From Icerya purchasi (taxonomy: Eukaryota; Arthropoda; Insecta; Hemiptera; Monophlebidae): a stretch of DNA of 64,000 nucleotides. Where the stretch lies: NCBI GenBank assembly GCA_039619475.1, contig CM077116.1:21851443-21915442 (forward strand), given 5' to 3'. The notes below the pieces were generated by a model. It had not been told where the DNA came from. It did no database searches and saw nothing but the letters and a program-made list of their open reading frames with translations. The position numbers were made by a program, and so were the translations under genes. Of this stretch, positions 11,883 to 23,039 are shown in pieces; position 1 is the first letter of the stretch, and the number at the start of each line of letters is the position of its first letter.

Positions 11883-13060
11883 TTTTTTTTTTTTCCTACC
11901 CTGGGCGCGCCAGCGGCCTTGACCCAACAACATGAAAAATTAAGAGTTATAACTAAATAGCCAAGCGGTCAGAAATGGAAAAGACAAAGGACAGCAGCAA
12001 TGGAATAACTGAAGGCAATGGGAAGGAAAAAATATAGGTAGCGTTAAAGGGAGTAGGAAGACCCAAAACTAGAAGTTGGGCGTAAAGAAAGGAGCGTTCG
12101 TTAGAGAGTGTAGAACATTCGAATAGGATGTGATTTGAGTCACAAACACAAGAAGGCTCAGAAGCATGAAGAGAGCAGAAAGGAGAAGGGGACAAAGCGA
12201 ATCGAAAGCGAGAAGAGGGGAGTAGAGAATGATTGATTCTAAGCCTAATTAAGGAAACAACAGTGGAACGACGACAGATAGGAATAGATTGAAGCCAAGG
12301 CAGTAAACTAGGAACCGGTTGAATAAGACGGTACTGAGAAAAGCGATTTGAGAATATAGATGGATACATGTCAGACCAAAGTCTGGAATGATTAGAGCGT
12401 GATAGAGAAAGAATGTCTGAGGAAGGGAAAGAGTCGAGGAAAGGACCAGTGCGGGCGGCTGAGCGAGCTAAAGAGTCAGCTGAGTCATTTCCCTCAATAT
12501 TGGAATGACTAGGGACCCATAGAAAGTCTATGGAAATGGAGCGGAACGAGAACAAAGAGGAGACAAGAGATCGAATAGAGAGGATGATACCGTCAGAAGT
12601 ATGAGAAGGAGGAGAGGAGATGGTTTGAAGAACGCCTTTGGAATCAGAAACAATCAGGAATTTGTGAACCCCACTCGTAGAGGATATGAATTGGATTGCA
12701 CGAAGAATTGAGATCGACTCGGTTGAGAAGATAGAGCAGAAAGAAGGAAGTCTGAACGACTCAGATTGCAGGAACGTAGGAGACGTATACGCGCCACCCA
12801 CGCCCCCATCACTCTTGGAGCCATCGAATACAATGTATCAATGGCAGGGACGTAAGCAAGAGCAACATCTGTAGAAATGTTGAAATTGTGGGGTTGTTCA
12901 GAGGATGGGAATTTAAAAGTTTTAGTAATTTTTCAAATATGTGAAAGAGAGGTATTTATAGAGAAAAGAGAATAGAAATTCTTTCGAAAAGGTATTATCG
13001 AAGCTTTAAGTACATATCTAGCTCTTGCGTTTGCTCGTTTATGAGCAAAGAAAATTTTCG
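11883..13060 (-). pseudogene. LINE-A copy A3 (RNase H and zinc tail)
   Basis: The minus-strand frame from about 12830 to 11953 is the longest uninterrupted LINE-A RNase H/C-terminus (about 290 codons): FDGSKSDGGVGGAY, IVSDSKGVLQTI, DFLWVPSHSNIEGNDSADSL, LIRLRINHSLLPSSRFR, CDSNHILFECSTLSNER and the end ISDRLAI. A TGA lies immediately before the FDGSK block (about 12826). Upstream to 13060 the end of the RT thumb is still readable (KRANARARYVLKASIIPFRK) but contains a stop. The T run at 11883-11894 is the poly(A) tail on the opposite strand. All RNase H signature residues are kept, so this is the best copy for a family consensus. Confidence 0.88.
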
Positions 13061-13064
13061 GTTA

Positions 13065-13465
13065 TAGCATCGAAACCAAGGCAACATGACTTCATTACAT
13101 TCGTTGTTTCGCAAAGAGGTCTTGCTATGGTTACTAGATTACAACAGATGGCAGATAAAAGAAGATAACGAAAGAGAAACGTAAAAATTAGAAAAAAAAA
13201 AGTTGTATAAAAGTATGCGATCAGGTTAAGTACTAAGGGGTGGCGAATCAGCACCAGATTGGAACAAAATCTAATTAGCTTTGGAGAGATTCTATCTAGA
13301 AGGATATTTTATTTATTCGTATGTCTGCAGGTATCAAAAAAAGAAGGAGGGTTTGAATCAGCGAACAAATTACTATTACTAAACAACTTAACCAATAATT
13401 AACAAAGATCAGTATCACATATGAATTTTCATGTTTACATCGTCACCAACTATATATATTCTTAT
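13065..13465. other. Non-coding sequence
   Basis: Nothing recognised between LINE copies; contains an A run at 13192-13201. Confidence 0.4.
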
Positions 13466-13470
13466 ACGTG

Positions 13471-13962
13471 TTATACTGTAACGTCAAGATTTTGTAGCCA
13501 CTCTGTCGCTAGGCCCGTCAATTTGATAATCTCTTCCCAGCCGCCCTCCAGGGCTCGCCTCCAACATTCCTTCAGGATACGATCCATTATTTGTTCCATT
13601 TCGCCACAGTCACATGCCTTGATTCCGTATCTTATCATCATTTTCCCGCACCTTCCATGTTCCGTTCGGAAGCGGTTCAACCTTGTCCAGATGCTTCTTG
13701 ATAGGTCAAAGCCTAGTGGCTTGTCATCTGGATTGAGAACGATCCTTCTTCTCTGTCGGTTGTTCTGATTGCATTTCTTTCTCCACTCCTGAATCGCATT
13801 AAAATTCTCGGCGATTAGTTTTGCTGTAGTTTTATGTACAGGCTTTCTGGATTTTAAGCAATCCGTTACGTTCATGTCCTGATGTATTGGCAGCTCTATA
13901 TTTTCCTTATACTTTACCCATTCTTTAACCGCTGTTTCTTTTCGCCGTAACACTGAAGGCAT
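13471..13962 (-). pseudogene. LINE ORF2 C-terminal domain fragment, intact 163-aa frame
   Basis: A minus-strand frame starting at a true ATG encodes 163 residues. Its C-terminal half reads RSIWTRLNRFRTEHGRCG, KACDCGEMEQIMDRILKEC and RRALEGGWEEI. The (W)xxLNRxRTxHGRC block followed by CxCGxxxQxxxHI(L/V)xEC is the terminal zinc-like domain of a common insect non-LTR element without RNase H. Here the usual His in (D/H)HI is Arg (DRIL). RT and endonuclease are absent, so it is a truncated copy of a third LINE family despite the clean frame. Confidence 0.72.
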
Positions 13963-13964
13963 GG

Positions 13965-14640
13965 TGTTGCGCGGTACTGGTAACTATGTTACTGGAGTGG
14001 TAGAAAGGTTTCAAATGAATTGAAAAAGGAAAATTAACAAGAGTTTTTATTTATTTATTATTACAATTACAAATGATTGTGGGGAGGAGCCATTTTTGTA
14101 TCCGTTTTCCATATGATATTTCAAAATAATCTTAATCGATAATATAATTTACATTTAACTGTTTCCAGCCATTAGTGCGAAATAATCGCGAAAAAAGTGC
14201 CGGAGAATACTAATACTATCGCACACAGCGCTGCACATGCCCAAAAAATACGTGAAAGAGCAGGATTATTCGGAATGTTTCTAGAAAGACGTGTGTCCTG
14301 CACATTGTGAAAGAAATTAATTAACGGAGGAAAGAGGAGCATTATATTAATGGCAGGTAGAAGGTGAGACGACTTTCATACAGGAAATATCAGTTGTTCG
14401 AGCTAAGTATAGTCATAATTTCTACACAACTCGCTTTTAGTTCTTCTTGAGCAACGTAATCTTCTTCATCAACATTATCTTCTTATTCTTGGTCAACGTC
14501 GTCATCTTCAAATTTTAAATAGTATATACCGTATAGATTGTTGTTATAATTTTAAATTTATCGATAAAAGACTACTTTTTAAATTTCTCTTCGAAAATTT
14601 TTATTTTTGAAATATACATATTATCGCAATTTTTAAAAAT
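13965..14640. other. Non-coding sequence
   Basis: AT-rich with no supported coding region; a short TTCTTC-rich stretch lies around 14440-14510. Confidence 0.4.
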
Positions 14641-14644
14641 TTAA

Positions 14645-15600
14645 TTGGTATACAATAGGTCAATGACCACGCAACATAGGCGACAAGAACAAAGGAAAAA
14701 CGACGCAGCGACTCAGATCTTTACACGATTAGAGATAGCCGACAAAAAAGAATCAAGAGCCTGGACAACAGAAGGAGAGGGAAGGGAGAGAATGAACGAA
14801 GTACTGTATGGAGTGGGAATAACAATTTGTAAAAGGGAGTAGTAGAAAGCAACTTGATCGGTTACAAGAGATGAACACCCGAACATTATGTGATCGGGAT
14901 TAAACACAAATTGGATACTGGAGGGATGCAACCGACCAAAAGGAGACTGCACAAGAATGTAAGAGAAAAGCGAGGAAGGAAGCAAACTATGCCCCAAGCG
15001 CAGGCGGCAGATCGCAGAAATGTTGGAGCAACGCATGGAAGGAAAGTCAAGAAACCAGGGGAAACGAGGAAGGAAGGGAAGGCTGAATAAACAAAAAAAA
15101 GGGAATACGGGTTGGAGAAAGAGGAGACGTAAGAGTCAAAGCATAGTTTGGAATGAGCAGTTGCAGACAGGAAGGTAATATCGGAAGAAGAGAAAACAGG
15201 AAGAAACTTACCGGAAGAGGAAGATAACCGAGCGAATGATTCAACTAACTTATTACCCGAAATTCCGGTATGTCCCGGTATCCAAAAGAAGTCCGTTTGG
15301 ATTAAGTGAGAAAGGAAAATATCATGAATTAAGGAGCGAATAAGAAGAATAACGTAATCAGTTAAGTAGGGAGGGAGAGGAGATGCGATAGTCTGCAGCA
15401 CACTTTGAGCATCCGACAGGATAAGGATATTGTGAGAGACAGGAGAGGATCTGATAAAAAGAAGGGAAGTTTAAAGGACTCGACATAATTTAGAGAAGGA
15501 CAGAAAAAAGCTGCACCAACAGTATAGGGTCCCTTGGAGCCATCGGTGAAAATCAACAAATGGTCATTGAAAGAAAAGCTTAGATTCAGTAAAAATCATT
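14645..15600 (-). pseudogene. LINE-A copy A4 (RNase H and zinc tail)
   Basis: On the minus strand: LIFTDGSKGPYTVGAAFF near 15510-15559, then a frame change to MLQTIASPLPPY, TDFFWIPGHTGISGNKLVES (15240-15310) and FSSSDITFLSATAHSKL, then another change to ICRLRLGHSLLPSSLF, NPDHIMFGCSSL and AISNRVKI ending at 14713. This is the same order as copies A2 and A3. The first zinc-motif Cys is replaced by Asn (NPDHIMFGC). At least two frameshifts make it dead. No poly(A) tail is obvious. Confidence 0.85.
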
Positions 15601-15604
15601 TACA

Positions 15605-16120
15605 TTACAGAATAAAAATTAAAAGTAAACAAAAAAGTGGCAAAAGATCAACAACAGTTGTGTTTAAAATAGAATAAAACAGGAATATTAATAGTTTTAC
15701 TAGAAAATAGTATTAAATATTAGTTATAATTAAATCCGTAGGTAAAATTCATACAAATATTTTATAGCATAAATTAAGTTTCTCTGTTATAACAAATTTT
15801 TTCATAGAAGCTTTGGTTGTTTTTTTTTATATGGGAGGAGGGGGGGTATATGCCTTATTTCCCTTCCTGTGGATCTGCCACTGAATGTAGGCATTTTTAA
15901 TCACGAAACTTAAAAAACACGATTGGTACCTAATTATTTAATAAAATCGATGTAATAACACGTCAGCGACACCCTGTAATAGATACGAGTACTCAACAGT
16001 ATAATAATAATAATAATAATAAAAATTATATTCTTTATAATACGCAGGCGGTAGGCATTATTTATTTTTGTACTGATAAAGAAACTCGGTATTTAAGGAA
16101 GTGGCATCGTCAATGATGAA
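15605..16120. other. Non-coding sequence with (TAA)n at 16001-16021
   Basis: AT-rich, with a G-rich stretch at 15834-15847 and a short TAA microsatellite. No coding evidence. Confidence 0.45.
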
Positions 16121-16121
16121 C

Positions 16122-16157
16122 TATAAATCGTTCTAATCTCTGTTTTTTAATCATTCG
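16122..16157 (+). promoter_or_regulatory. Candidate TATA + initiator core promoter
   Basis: TATAAATC at 16122-16129 and TCATTCG (16151-16157), an arthropod-type initiator, are separated so that the first T of TATA is 31 bases before the initiator A. That is canonical spacing. An ATG in a good context (gccATGG) follows about 50 bases downstream at 16203. Such motifs occur by chance in AT-rich DNA; the spacing and the ORF behind them are what make this worth noting. Confidence 0.4.
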
Positions 16158-16202
16158 TTTCGTTCGTATTCGTTATCAAGGCCAAATTTAGTTTTATTCG
16201 CC

Positions 16203-16595
16203 ATGGCTTCCCAGCAAACGCTAATCTATCGACCGGACAACAGACTTTCCGCAATGAATAAAATTTTTGCGACCGCAGCCGAAAAGGACGCATTCTGCCA
16301 AGTATTATCTAATGATGATAACGCCATAATAGAAACAATGTCGGCCATATTTAAATGTCTTATCAATCATACATCAGTTTACTGACCTACATTAATCGCT
16401 AAAGCGGTAGTACACAATTGCAAAGGCCCCGTTCTAATACGCTTGACCGAAGGAAAAAACAAACACTCGATAAAAATTTCTATCACGCTGTCGCCACTGC
16501 CGCCGATTATGATTAAAAGAATTTCGGCTCGTTTCATAAACACTTTTATGGCATTTTTTCAGAATTGTAAATATACCAGTATCAGTACTTTTTAA
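16203..16595 (+). pseudogene. Unidentified small ORF with one in-frame TGA
   Basis: From the ATG in a strong context at 16203 the frame gives 60 residues (MASQQTLIYRPDNRLSAMNK ... INHTSVY), a TGA at 16383-16385, then 69 more open codons (PTLIAKAVVHNCKGPVLIRL ... TSISTF) to TAA at 16593. Codon composition is more GC-rich and protein-like than the flanks through both halves, suggesting one former ~130-residue protein. There is no signal peptide, and I cannot match it to a family. The TGA may be a disabling mutation, stop-codon readthrough, or two unrelated frames. It sits behind a TATA/initiator pair and is not inside a recognised mobile element. Confidence 0.4.
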
Positions 16596-16599
16596 GATA

Positions 16600-17030
16600 A
16601 CAAACACCGCGCACATCAATTAAAAAAGGAGATCATTTTTAACGTTTTATATTATGTCACCGTGTATGTATTTATTTTTTCAAAAGACGAGTCCCCTCAA
16701 ATTTCGACCTATTTAATTTACACCTCTTTTAGCTCAAATAAAATTTCATAAATATATAACAACGATATGCGTACAATGTAAGCTACCTCAGCATGCATCA
16801 CACTATTCTTCTATTTTCAAATATTCTTGACTCGCATAAAGTAAAACCAAATTCAAAATTTGTAAGCTGGAAAAATAATACAAATTATCACCCGACCAAC
16901 GACGACCTCCTCTATTTTTTGATATCACATCACGAATAAATACACTTCATCATAAAGCAATGATGTTATAATTTTTAAAAAAATAGGTCAATGCACTATG
17001 TGAAACTAATATATGTTAAAATTTTACAAA
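16600..17030. other. AT-rich sequence leading into tandem repeats
   Basis: No coding region; parts such as cctatttaatttacacctct recur in the array to the right. Confidence 0.4.
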
Positions 17031-17640
17031 TTATCGGACAGCCTTAAAAATTAAATAATTCTTACTATGTGAGCACTCTCCATTATATTTTTCAATCCCG
17101 CAACAGTTTAAAAGTATGTAATAAGGCTAATAATGAGGAAATAGGTACATTTTCCAGGTCACAAGTATATTTTTTCAAATTTTATCCAACAGTCTTAAAT
17201 AATTATTGCTACTGGATTATTCTCAATTATATTTTTCGATCATACATCAGTTTAAAAGGATGCAATATACACTGGTTAATGCCAAATTATACACATATTC
17301 CAGGTCATGAATATGTTTTTTTAGATTTTATCCAGCAGTCTTACATAATTCTTACTACACGGCCATTTTCCATTATATGTGTATCGATGCACGCAATAAA
17401 TGTCGAATTGTACACCTCTCACACGTTATAAAAATTAGTAAAGCATCTATTTAATATGCACAATAATCACAAATGTACTATTTAATTTACACCTCTTGTA
17501 GTGTACCCTCGCTGATATATTTCAGATTATATATTAATTTTAAAAAGTACATAAATTACAAATCTATGCAATAAGTTTAATAATGCTGAATTGCACACCT
17601 CTTCCATACTATAAAAAGTAGGTCATATATATTTTTGTAG
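17031..17640. repeat. Degenerate tandem repeat, ~145-bp unit
   Basis: The unit beginning tctccattatatttttcaat at 17077 recurs as tctcaattatatttttcgat at 17221 and tttccattatatgtgtatcg at 17367, giving periods of 144 and 146. Within units cagtttaaaag, ttccaggtca and attttatccaacagtctta recur at matching offsets. A partial unit precedes 17077 and a more decayed one follows to about 17640 (ttgcacacctctt). The 120-codon frame across it is a by-product. Confidence 0.8.
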
Positions 17641-17685
17641 TAATAGTAATTTTTCCTAAATTTTTGGATTTCTTACAGTACAGCA

Positions 17686-18990
17686 ATGGTCCCAACCGAT
17701 ACAGTCTACCCCTCTCACTCTATCGATTCTCCTGAGGCTGTCAATAACAATTCCAACAATGACGTTGACTCTGACAAAGAGGCTTTTATCACAGAGTTTT
17801 CTTCATTACAATTCCTAGATCCAACCTCCCAAGACGCGTTCGAGTTTGTGTATAATACATTGGGGTTAGAACTTCCTTCCACATGTCTGGCTACAGAAAA
17901 GGAGGCAATCGAAGAGTTTGATGTGCATAGATTTCCCACTGTTTGCTACGATGAGGATCTGTGTGAAAGGGTGTGTGGTGGTGTGCAAGAGTGACGGAGA
18001 TTGTCAATTTGGAGGATGTTTAGGGCACCTTATGTGTTCATCATACAGATATGAGGTATGTGAGGGAAATGACAATGTATTATGCACCACACCATTTCTT
18101 CACATCACCCCCTCCATTTTTCCTTCCTTTATATAGTGACAAGGGGTATAAAAGAGCAGTGAATGGGGCCAAAGTGGAATATAGCAGTAATAGGAGAACT
18201 TAATCAGCAAAAATACCTGTACAATAGTAATGAGCGTCAGTGTAATATAAGTTTCATTAACTGTTTGATGTAGTGTCACTGTTCAATATGATAGCTGGAA
18301 AATTTGAAATAATTCCAGTAACTCAGAGGTATAGAAAGCGGTATGGGACATACCATGTGCTCAACCATGATCGAGCCAAATTGGTAGTGGACAACTTTTT
18401 CAATAACATATTGAGTGTTGTAAATGGGCTGATACGTCAGAACATTGGTCATGGGTTGAAATATAGCCTGACGCTTATGTGCCGATATGAGTGGCTATGC
18501 TAGGTGGATGGAACCAAACTGATGACATCGGCCTACTTCCCATCAAAGAGCGCCTTACTCTGTGCAGATGACAATTTGGGTGCCTGGTTTGTTGAGGTCT
18601 CGGCACAAATCAAACAGATTGCAGACAAATTTAAGCATGCAGATGGCTCTTATTGAGCAATAATAGCTTATAAACATCTCAAAGTAAAGTTAAATCATAG
18701 AAATGTTTTGACTTGCGCCTCATCTTACCTGCCTGTGTTGAAAAAAATTGCAGACCAGAAGGCTGTTGTCAATGTGCAGAACAACAACCTGGAATGTTTC
18801 AAGTACACGCTACTCACAAAATTCATTCCTCGAAATCTGCATGAACCCAGAGTTGTGGAACAAATATGATTGGACTAGCATCACATTCCATGCATCTGTC
18901 AGTGATGTAGTTAGGTTTGAGCAGAATAATCCCTGGGCATCGATCCCTATCAGCATCGTATGCGGAACATTACTGATCAAATAATAACTG
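17686..18990 (+). pseudogene. Polinton/Maverick-type relic (region upstream of family-B DNA polymerase)
   Basis: Several plus frames are readable in order. First is an acidic 102-residue ORF at 17686 (ATG in good context). Next is RYRKRYGTYHVLN...DNFFNNILSVVNGLI at 18320-18430. Last is LPVLKKIADQKAVVNVQNNN followed by ECFKYTLLTKF around 18730-18830. The last block resembles the LPxxIxxKKAIINxxNxDxxCFKWxxLA motif that, as I recall, precedes the DNA polymerase B region in Polinton/Maverick and related elements. Stops and frameshifts separate the pieces, and no polymerase, integrase, protease or capsid gene is visible nearby. The 17686 ORF may be part of it or independent. Assignment rests on one motif and memory of the family. 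Confidence 0.4.
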
Positions 18991-19019
18991 TTTCAGCAAA
19001 AATTAGTAAAGTTTTCTTC

Positions 19020-19245
19020 CTGAACGTTGTATGGATGATACACTTTTCGATCATATTTTGTTTATTGCATCCATCTTGGAAGTGGGCTATTCAGTTGCAG
19101 CAACTTGTTTAGATTTAAAAAATGATTTTGATGTAGTCAATCATAATATCTTACTGCGTAAATTGTTTAATTGTGGCTTTCGAGGTAATATTCGTGACTG
19201 GTTTAAATCATACTTAACAGACACAATTGCGTTAATAAATATTAG
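19020..19245 (+). pseudogene. LINE reverse transcriptase motif-A fragment
   Basis: The frame from 19031 contains ATCLDLKNDFDVVNHNILLR and KLFNCGFRGNIRDWFKSYL, the RT palm motif A region (xxDLxxAFDxVNHxxLLxKL) of jockey-like LINEs. The usual Lys-Ala before Phe-Asp is Asn-Asp here. Only about 70 residues remain, then the frame runs into low-complexity hydrophobic sequence. Confidence 0.75.
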
Positions 19246-19249
19246 AATG

Positions 19250-19600
19250 GCATTTATTATATTTATTATATTCATTTTTTTTTATTTGCCCAGTTTAGTT
19301 TTCGTGAAAAAAAAGAGAGGATGGGTATGTGACTAAATATTGGATCCTAATTAGCTGTGTAGAAAGGTATGGGGCCATGTGGATACATACCAACTCCTAA
19401 TTCGACAATAGAAGTGACAATAATTTGAATATCTCACTTAGCTTTTGACATGTTGTGCGAAATGTAAAAGGATCATTTTTCTTGAATATTACTATTTATT
19501 TAAAATAACCGGCAAATAAAAATACGATCGATATTGTAAACTTTTAAAAAATTTTTATCATCCAAAACTGGCAAATTCATTTTAAGAAAGTATATTTTAA
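19250..19600. other. Non-coding AT-rich sequence
   Basis: No feature recognised. Confidence 0.4.
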
Positions 19601-19603
19601 AAG

Positions 19604-19604
<1 letters not shown>

Positions 19605-19673
<69 letters not shown>
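19605..19673. repeat. (TA)n microsatellite
   Basis: About 65 bases of nearly pure TA dinucleotide. Confidence 0.95.
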
Positions 19674-19677
<4 letters not shown>

Positions 19678-19679
19678 TA

Positions 19680-20850
19680 ATACGTTCTTCTACTATGGCA
19701 GTACAGGGATGATGTTGTAGTATCAACAACTTTGAGTATGCTCACGAGTGTGGCATTGTAAATGACACTTCTTTGAACGATAGTGTATATTATTTCTCAA
19801 GAGGCTTCTTGCATTCGCTCATACGAAGAATTTCTAGCCTTTCAATTTCGGCATACTGTCAAGGGTTTAGTATCGCACCAAGACTACTCGATAACAATAA
19901 AGTTGCCGAAAGAGATGTATCCTCCTTGACCTCTGTCTCCTTGCGTCAGATTAAACGTAGTACTAGTCGATTTTACCATTTTGTGAAATAACATTTAATT
20001 GTCAAAAATACAGTGAGAAAACAATTCAACAGTAATTTATTACAAAATGATGGTGATCTACCGGTCGATAAGTTTGTAAAACATACCCGCTCCTTGCAAA
20101 AATTTTAATATTAAGTGAGTGTTGTTTCCAGGAAGTTGCATTAGATTTGTTCAGTGTGACATGGTAATTAAAGTTTGAATTTAAACAAGTTTTGTAAACC
20201 CTGACTTTTTTGTAATCAATAATTGAGAAAATATAAAAAAATAATAAACATAAAATAAAATGACAAGGCGCAACAAAAAAACTGGAAAAAAAACTTTGAA
20301 TATAGAAGATAGAAATAGATTATTAATTATTGATAAGTAAAAAGATAGATTAAGACTAGTAAATATTACACGATTATATATATATATGTATAAGTTAATT
20401 TAAGATGGTAAAGTGTTCAATAGGATAATTCGTCGACAAGCGTTTTAGCTTGACGAAAGTTTTGTATGTAAAAAATAATAAATACATATTTTTCAAAAAA
20501 AAAAAAAAAATTCGGAATTCTTTTCCATTTTAGTATTACAGAAATCTTTAAAATTATTGCACTGTTACTTTGTTTCTTTTTTTTTATCTTTTTTGTCTTG
20601 TTAAAATTTGCTAATATTTAATGGTAAAATCAATTTGTATAAATAACTGGTAAAGACAAACTTTTTTTTGTCTCCGTAATTATTTTAATATTTCCTTTTT
20701 AACTGCTATAGATATCACCAGAATTAGTTAGAATTTGTTCATATGTATGATATAAATTTGTTTGTTTCAATAAAAGGAATAATCATAACCTCCAAGACCA
20801 AACATAATTCAGAATAATTTTTTATACAGTACATACTAAATGGAACACAT
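19680..20850. other. Non-coding sequence, one unrecognised 72-codon frame
   Basis: A plus frame at 19773-19991 (NDSVYYFSRGFLHSLIRR...) is open but resembles nothing I know. The remainder is AT-rich with A runs at 20494 and thereabouts. Confidence 0.35.
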
Positions 20851-20857
20851 TTTAAAT

Positions 20858-22724
20858 TGACTCATTTACTCGAAGTGCAAGTGCCAATTCTTTCGACATT
20901 ATTTCTCTGTTAGTTCATAAGACTATCAGGAAACTTTGCAGACAGACTAAAGAAAAATACTGGGAAGTGAAATGTGATGAGATTGAAAGCTTTCAAGAAA
21001 AGCACGATCTGCTAAGTCTACATAAAAATGTGAAAGAGACAGCTGGCATATACAGGAAGGCCGATACAAATCTGCTCCTTGATAACGTCGGGAACATGGT
21101 GATCGGGGTAAATGAAAAACTCCAAATATGGAAGGCTTATATTGGCCAACTCTTTAACGGTAATAGAGCAATCAAGCCGCATGATAATTACCCAGATACT
21201 GGATCATTTATAACAAAGGAAGAAGTTATACATGCAATTAAACGACAGAAGAGTGGCAAAGCGGTCGGTCCAGATGAAATACACGCAGAGGTGATCAAAG
21301 TTTTAGCTGACCATAGTGACATAGGTATACGCAAAATGACCGAAACATTTAATAAAATAACCGATACAGGAAAAATACCGACCGAATGGTTAAAATCGAC
21401 CTTTATTGCAATTCCAAAGAAAACAAAATCCTTAAAATGTGATGATTACCGTATGATTAGTCTAATGTCGCACGCTCTAAAAATATTTCTAAGAATAATA
21501 CATACAAGAATATATAGACGGGGTCAAGAGCAAGTGGGAAATACACAATTCGGTTTCAAAAATGGCATGGGCACTCGTGAAGCCCTATTCGTCGTCCGTA
21601 TGCTCACACAGCGCTGTCGGGATATGAATATTAATGTATACGCGTGCGCCATAGATTACCATAAAGCTTTCGATTGTGTGCAACATGGAAAATTGATGGA
21701 AATTTCAGAGGGTATCCCTATAGACAGGAAGGACTTGCGCGTAAGAAGTCAGCTGTACTGGAAGCAAACGGCTGAGATAAGAATCGAAAGCGTAACATCG
21801 GAGGATATAGAAATTAAAAAAGTAGTTCGACAGGGATGTGTACTGTCTCCTCTGCTTTTCAATTTATATGCAGAAGCAATATTCAGAGAGGCGCTTGATG
21901 AGGATGACGGGTTGATCAAGGTAAATGGAGTCACAATTAATAATATTCGATACGCAGATGACTGTCTCATTATAGCTGATAGTCAGGAGGAACTGCAAAA
22001 AATAATGAACAAACTGATAGACTATAGCAAAGCTTATGGGCTCACCACCAACAGCTCTAAAACAAAAGTAATAGTGTTCTCTAAGAAGCCTGTGCAGTGC
22101 GTAATAGAAGCAGATGGGACAAAACTAGAACAGGTCAAATCAATTAGATACCTGGGTACCTTTCTCGATGACAGCTATAGCTGTAAGAAAGAAATCCGAT
22201 CGCGAATAGAGCAATCGAGAGCAGTGCTCATAAAAATGAAGAACCTGCTCAGCAGAAGGGAATTAAATCTTGGATTACGAATTAGAATTCTGCGCTGCTA
22301 CGTTTTCTCGGTCTTACTGTATGGCAACGAGAGTTGGACGTTAGATGCTTTATCAGAAAGAAGTATACAGGCCTTTGAATTATATTCGTATAGGCGTATG
22401 CTGAAAATTCCGTGGATCTTAAAAGTTACTAATAAAGAAGTCCTCAAAAGAATCAATAAATGCCCGGAATTATTACATTCGATTAAGGAAAGTAAACTAC
22501 GTTATCTAGGCCACATCATGAGAGGCCAAAAATATGAGATTTTACGTCTCATTATGGAAGGAAAGCTTTTGGGCAAAAGATCAAAAGGGCGCCCACAAAA
22601 TTCGTGGACAAATGACTTTCATCGTTGGTTCCGCTGTTCACCCATTGAAATGTTCAGATCTGCCATGTCTAGAAAAGACATTGCCGTGTTGATCGCCAAC
22701 CTTCGTAACGGAGACGGCGGATGA
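20858..22724 (+). pseudogene. Non-LTR retrotransposon reverse transcriptase, long open frame, 5'-truncated
   Basis: An uninterrupted frame of about 620 codons; the 585 codons from 20967 start at GTG, and open sequence extends back to about 20858, so this is an interior start. Numbering from 20967: GKAVGPDEIHAE (98-109), the RT fingers motif; CAIDYHKAFDCVQH (227-240), motif A with catalytic Asp; RQGCVLSPLLFNLY (288-301), motif B; RYADDCLIIADS (328-339), the catalytic YADD; SIRYLGTFLDDSY (392-404); and IMEGKLLGKRSKGRPQNSW (529-547) near the end. It is an RNA-directed DNA polymerase acting by target-primed reverse transcription. The apurinic-type endonuclease that should precede it is missing, so the copy is not autonomous. 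RPISL, normal in motif 2a, is RMISL. The uninterrupted frame suggests a fairly young insertion. Confidence 0.9.
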
Positions 22725-22729
22725 AAAAG

Positions 22730-23035
22730 AAGAAGTTCATATAATAATCTCTTCACGGATTAATAAAAGAAACGTAACAAACAGTCATTGTGTGTTTAAA
22801 GTTTTTAATTAGTCGAAAGCGATTAATAAAAAAAATCAAAAATGTCACCGATAAAATTAATTTAAAGAGAAACTTTACTTGTGTGTGAATAAAGAATTTT
22901 TAGTTAAATTTCGTGTAAATGAACGGTATTTATGGGCGATGTAGGAACGCAAAATTGAATTAGTTTTTACAGTACGGATGGTAAATATCGGTTCTTTTGT
23001 GGCAGCTCTTAAGCGTTCTGAAATGTCGGCGGGAT
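22730..23035. other. 3' flank of the LINE and spacer
   Basis: AT-rich; an AAG-rich stretch follows the stop but no clear poly(A) tail. Nothing coding. Confidence 0.4.
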
Positions 23036-23039
23036 ACTT

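Noticed and set aside
17069..17431. 120-codon plus ORF over the 145-bp repeat
   Set aside because: The unit length is not a multiple of three, so the frame is not conserved between units.
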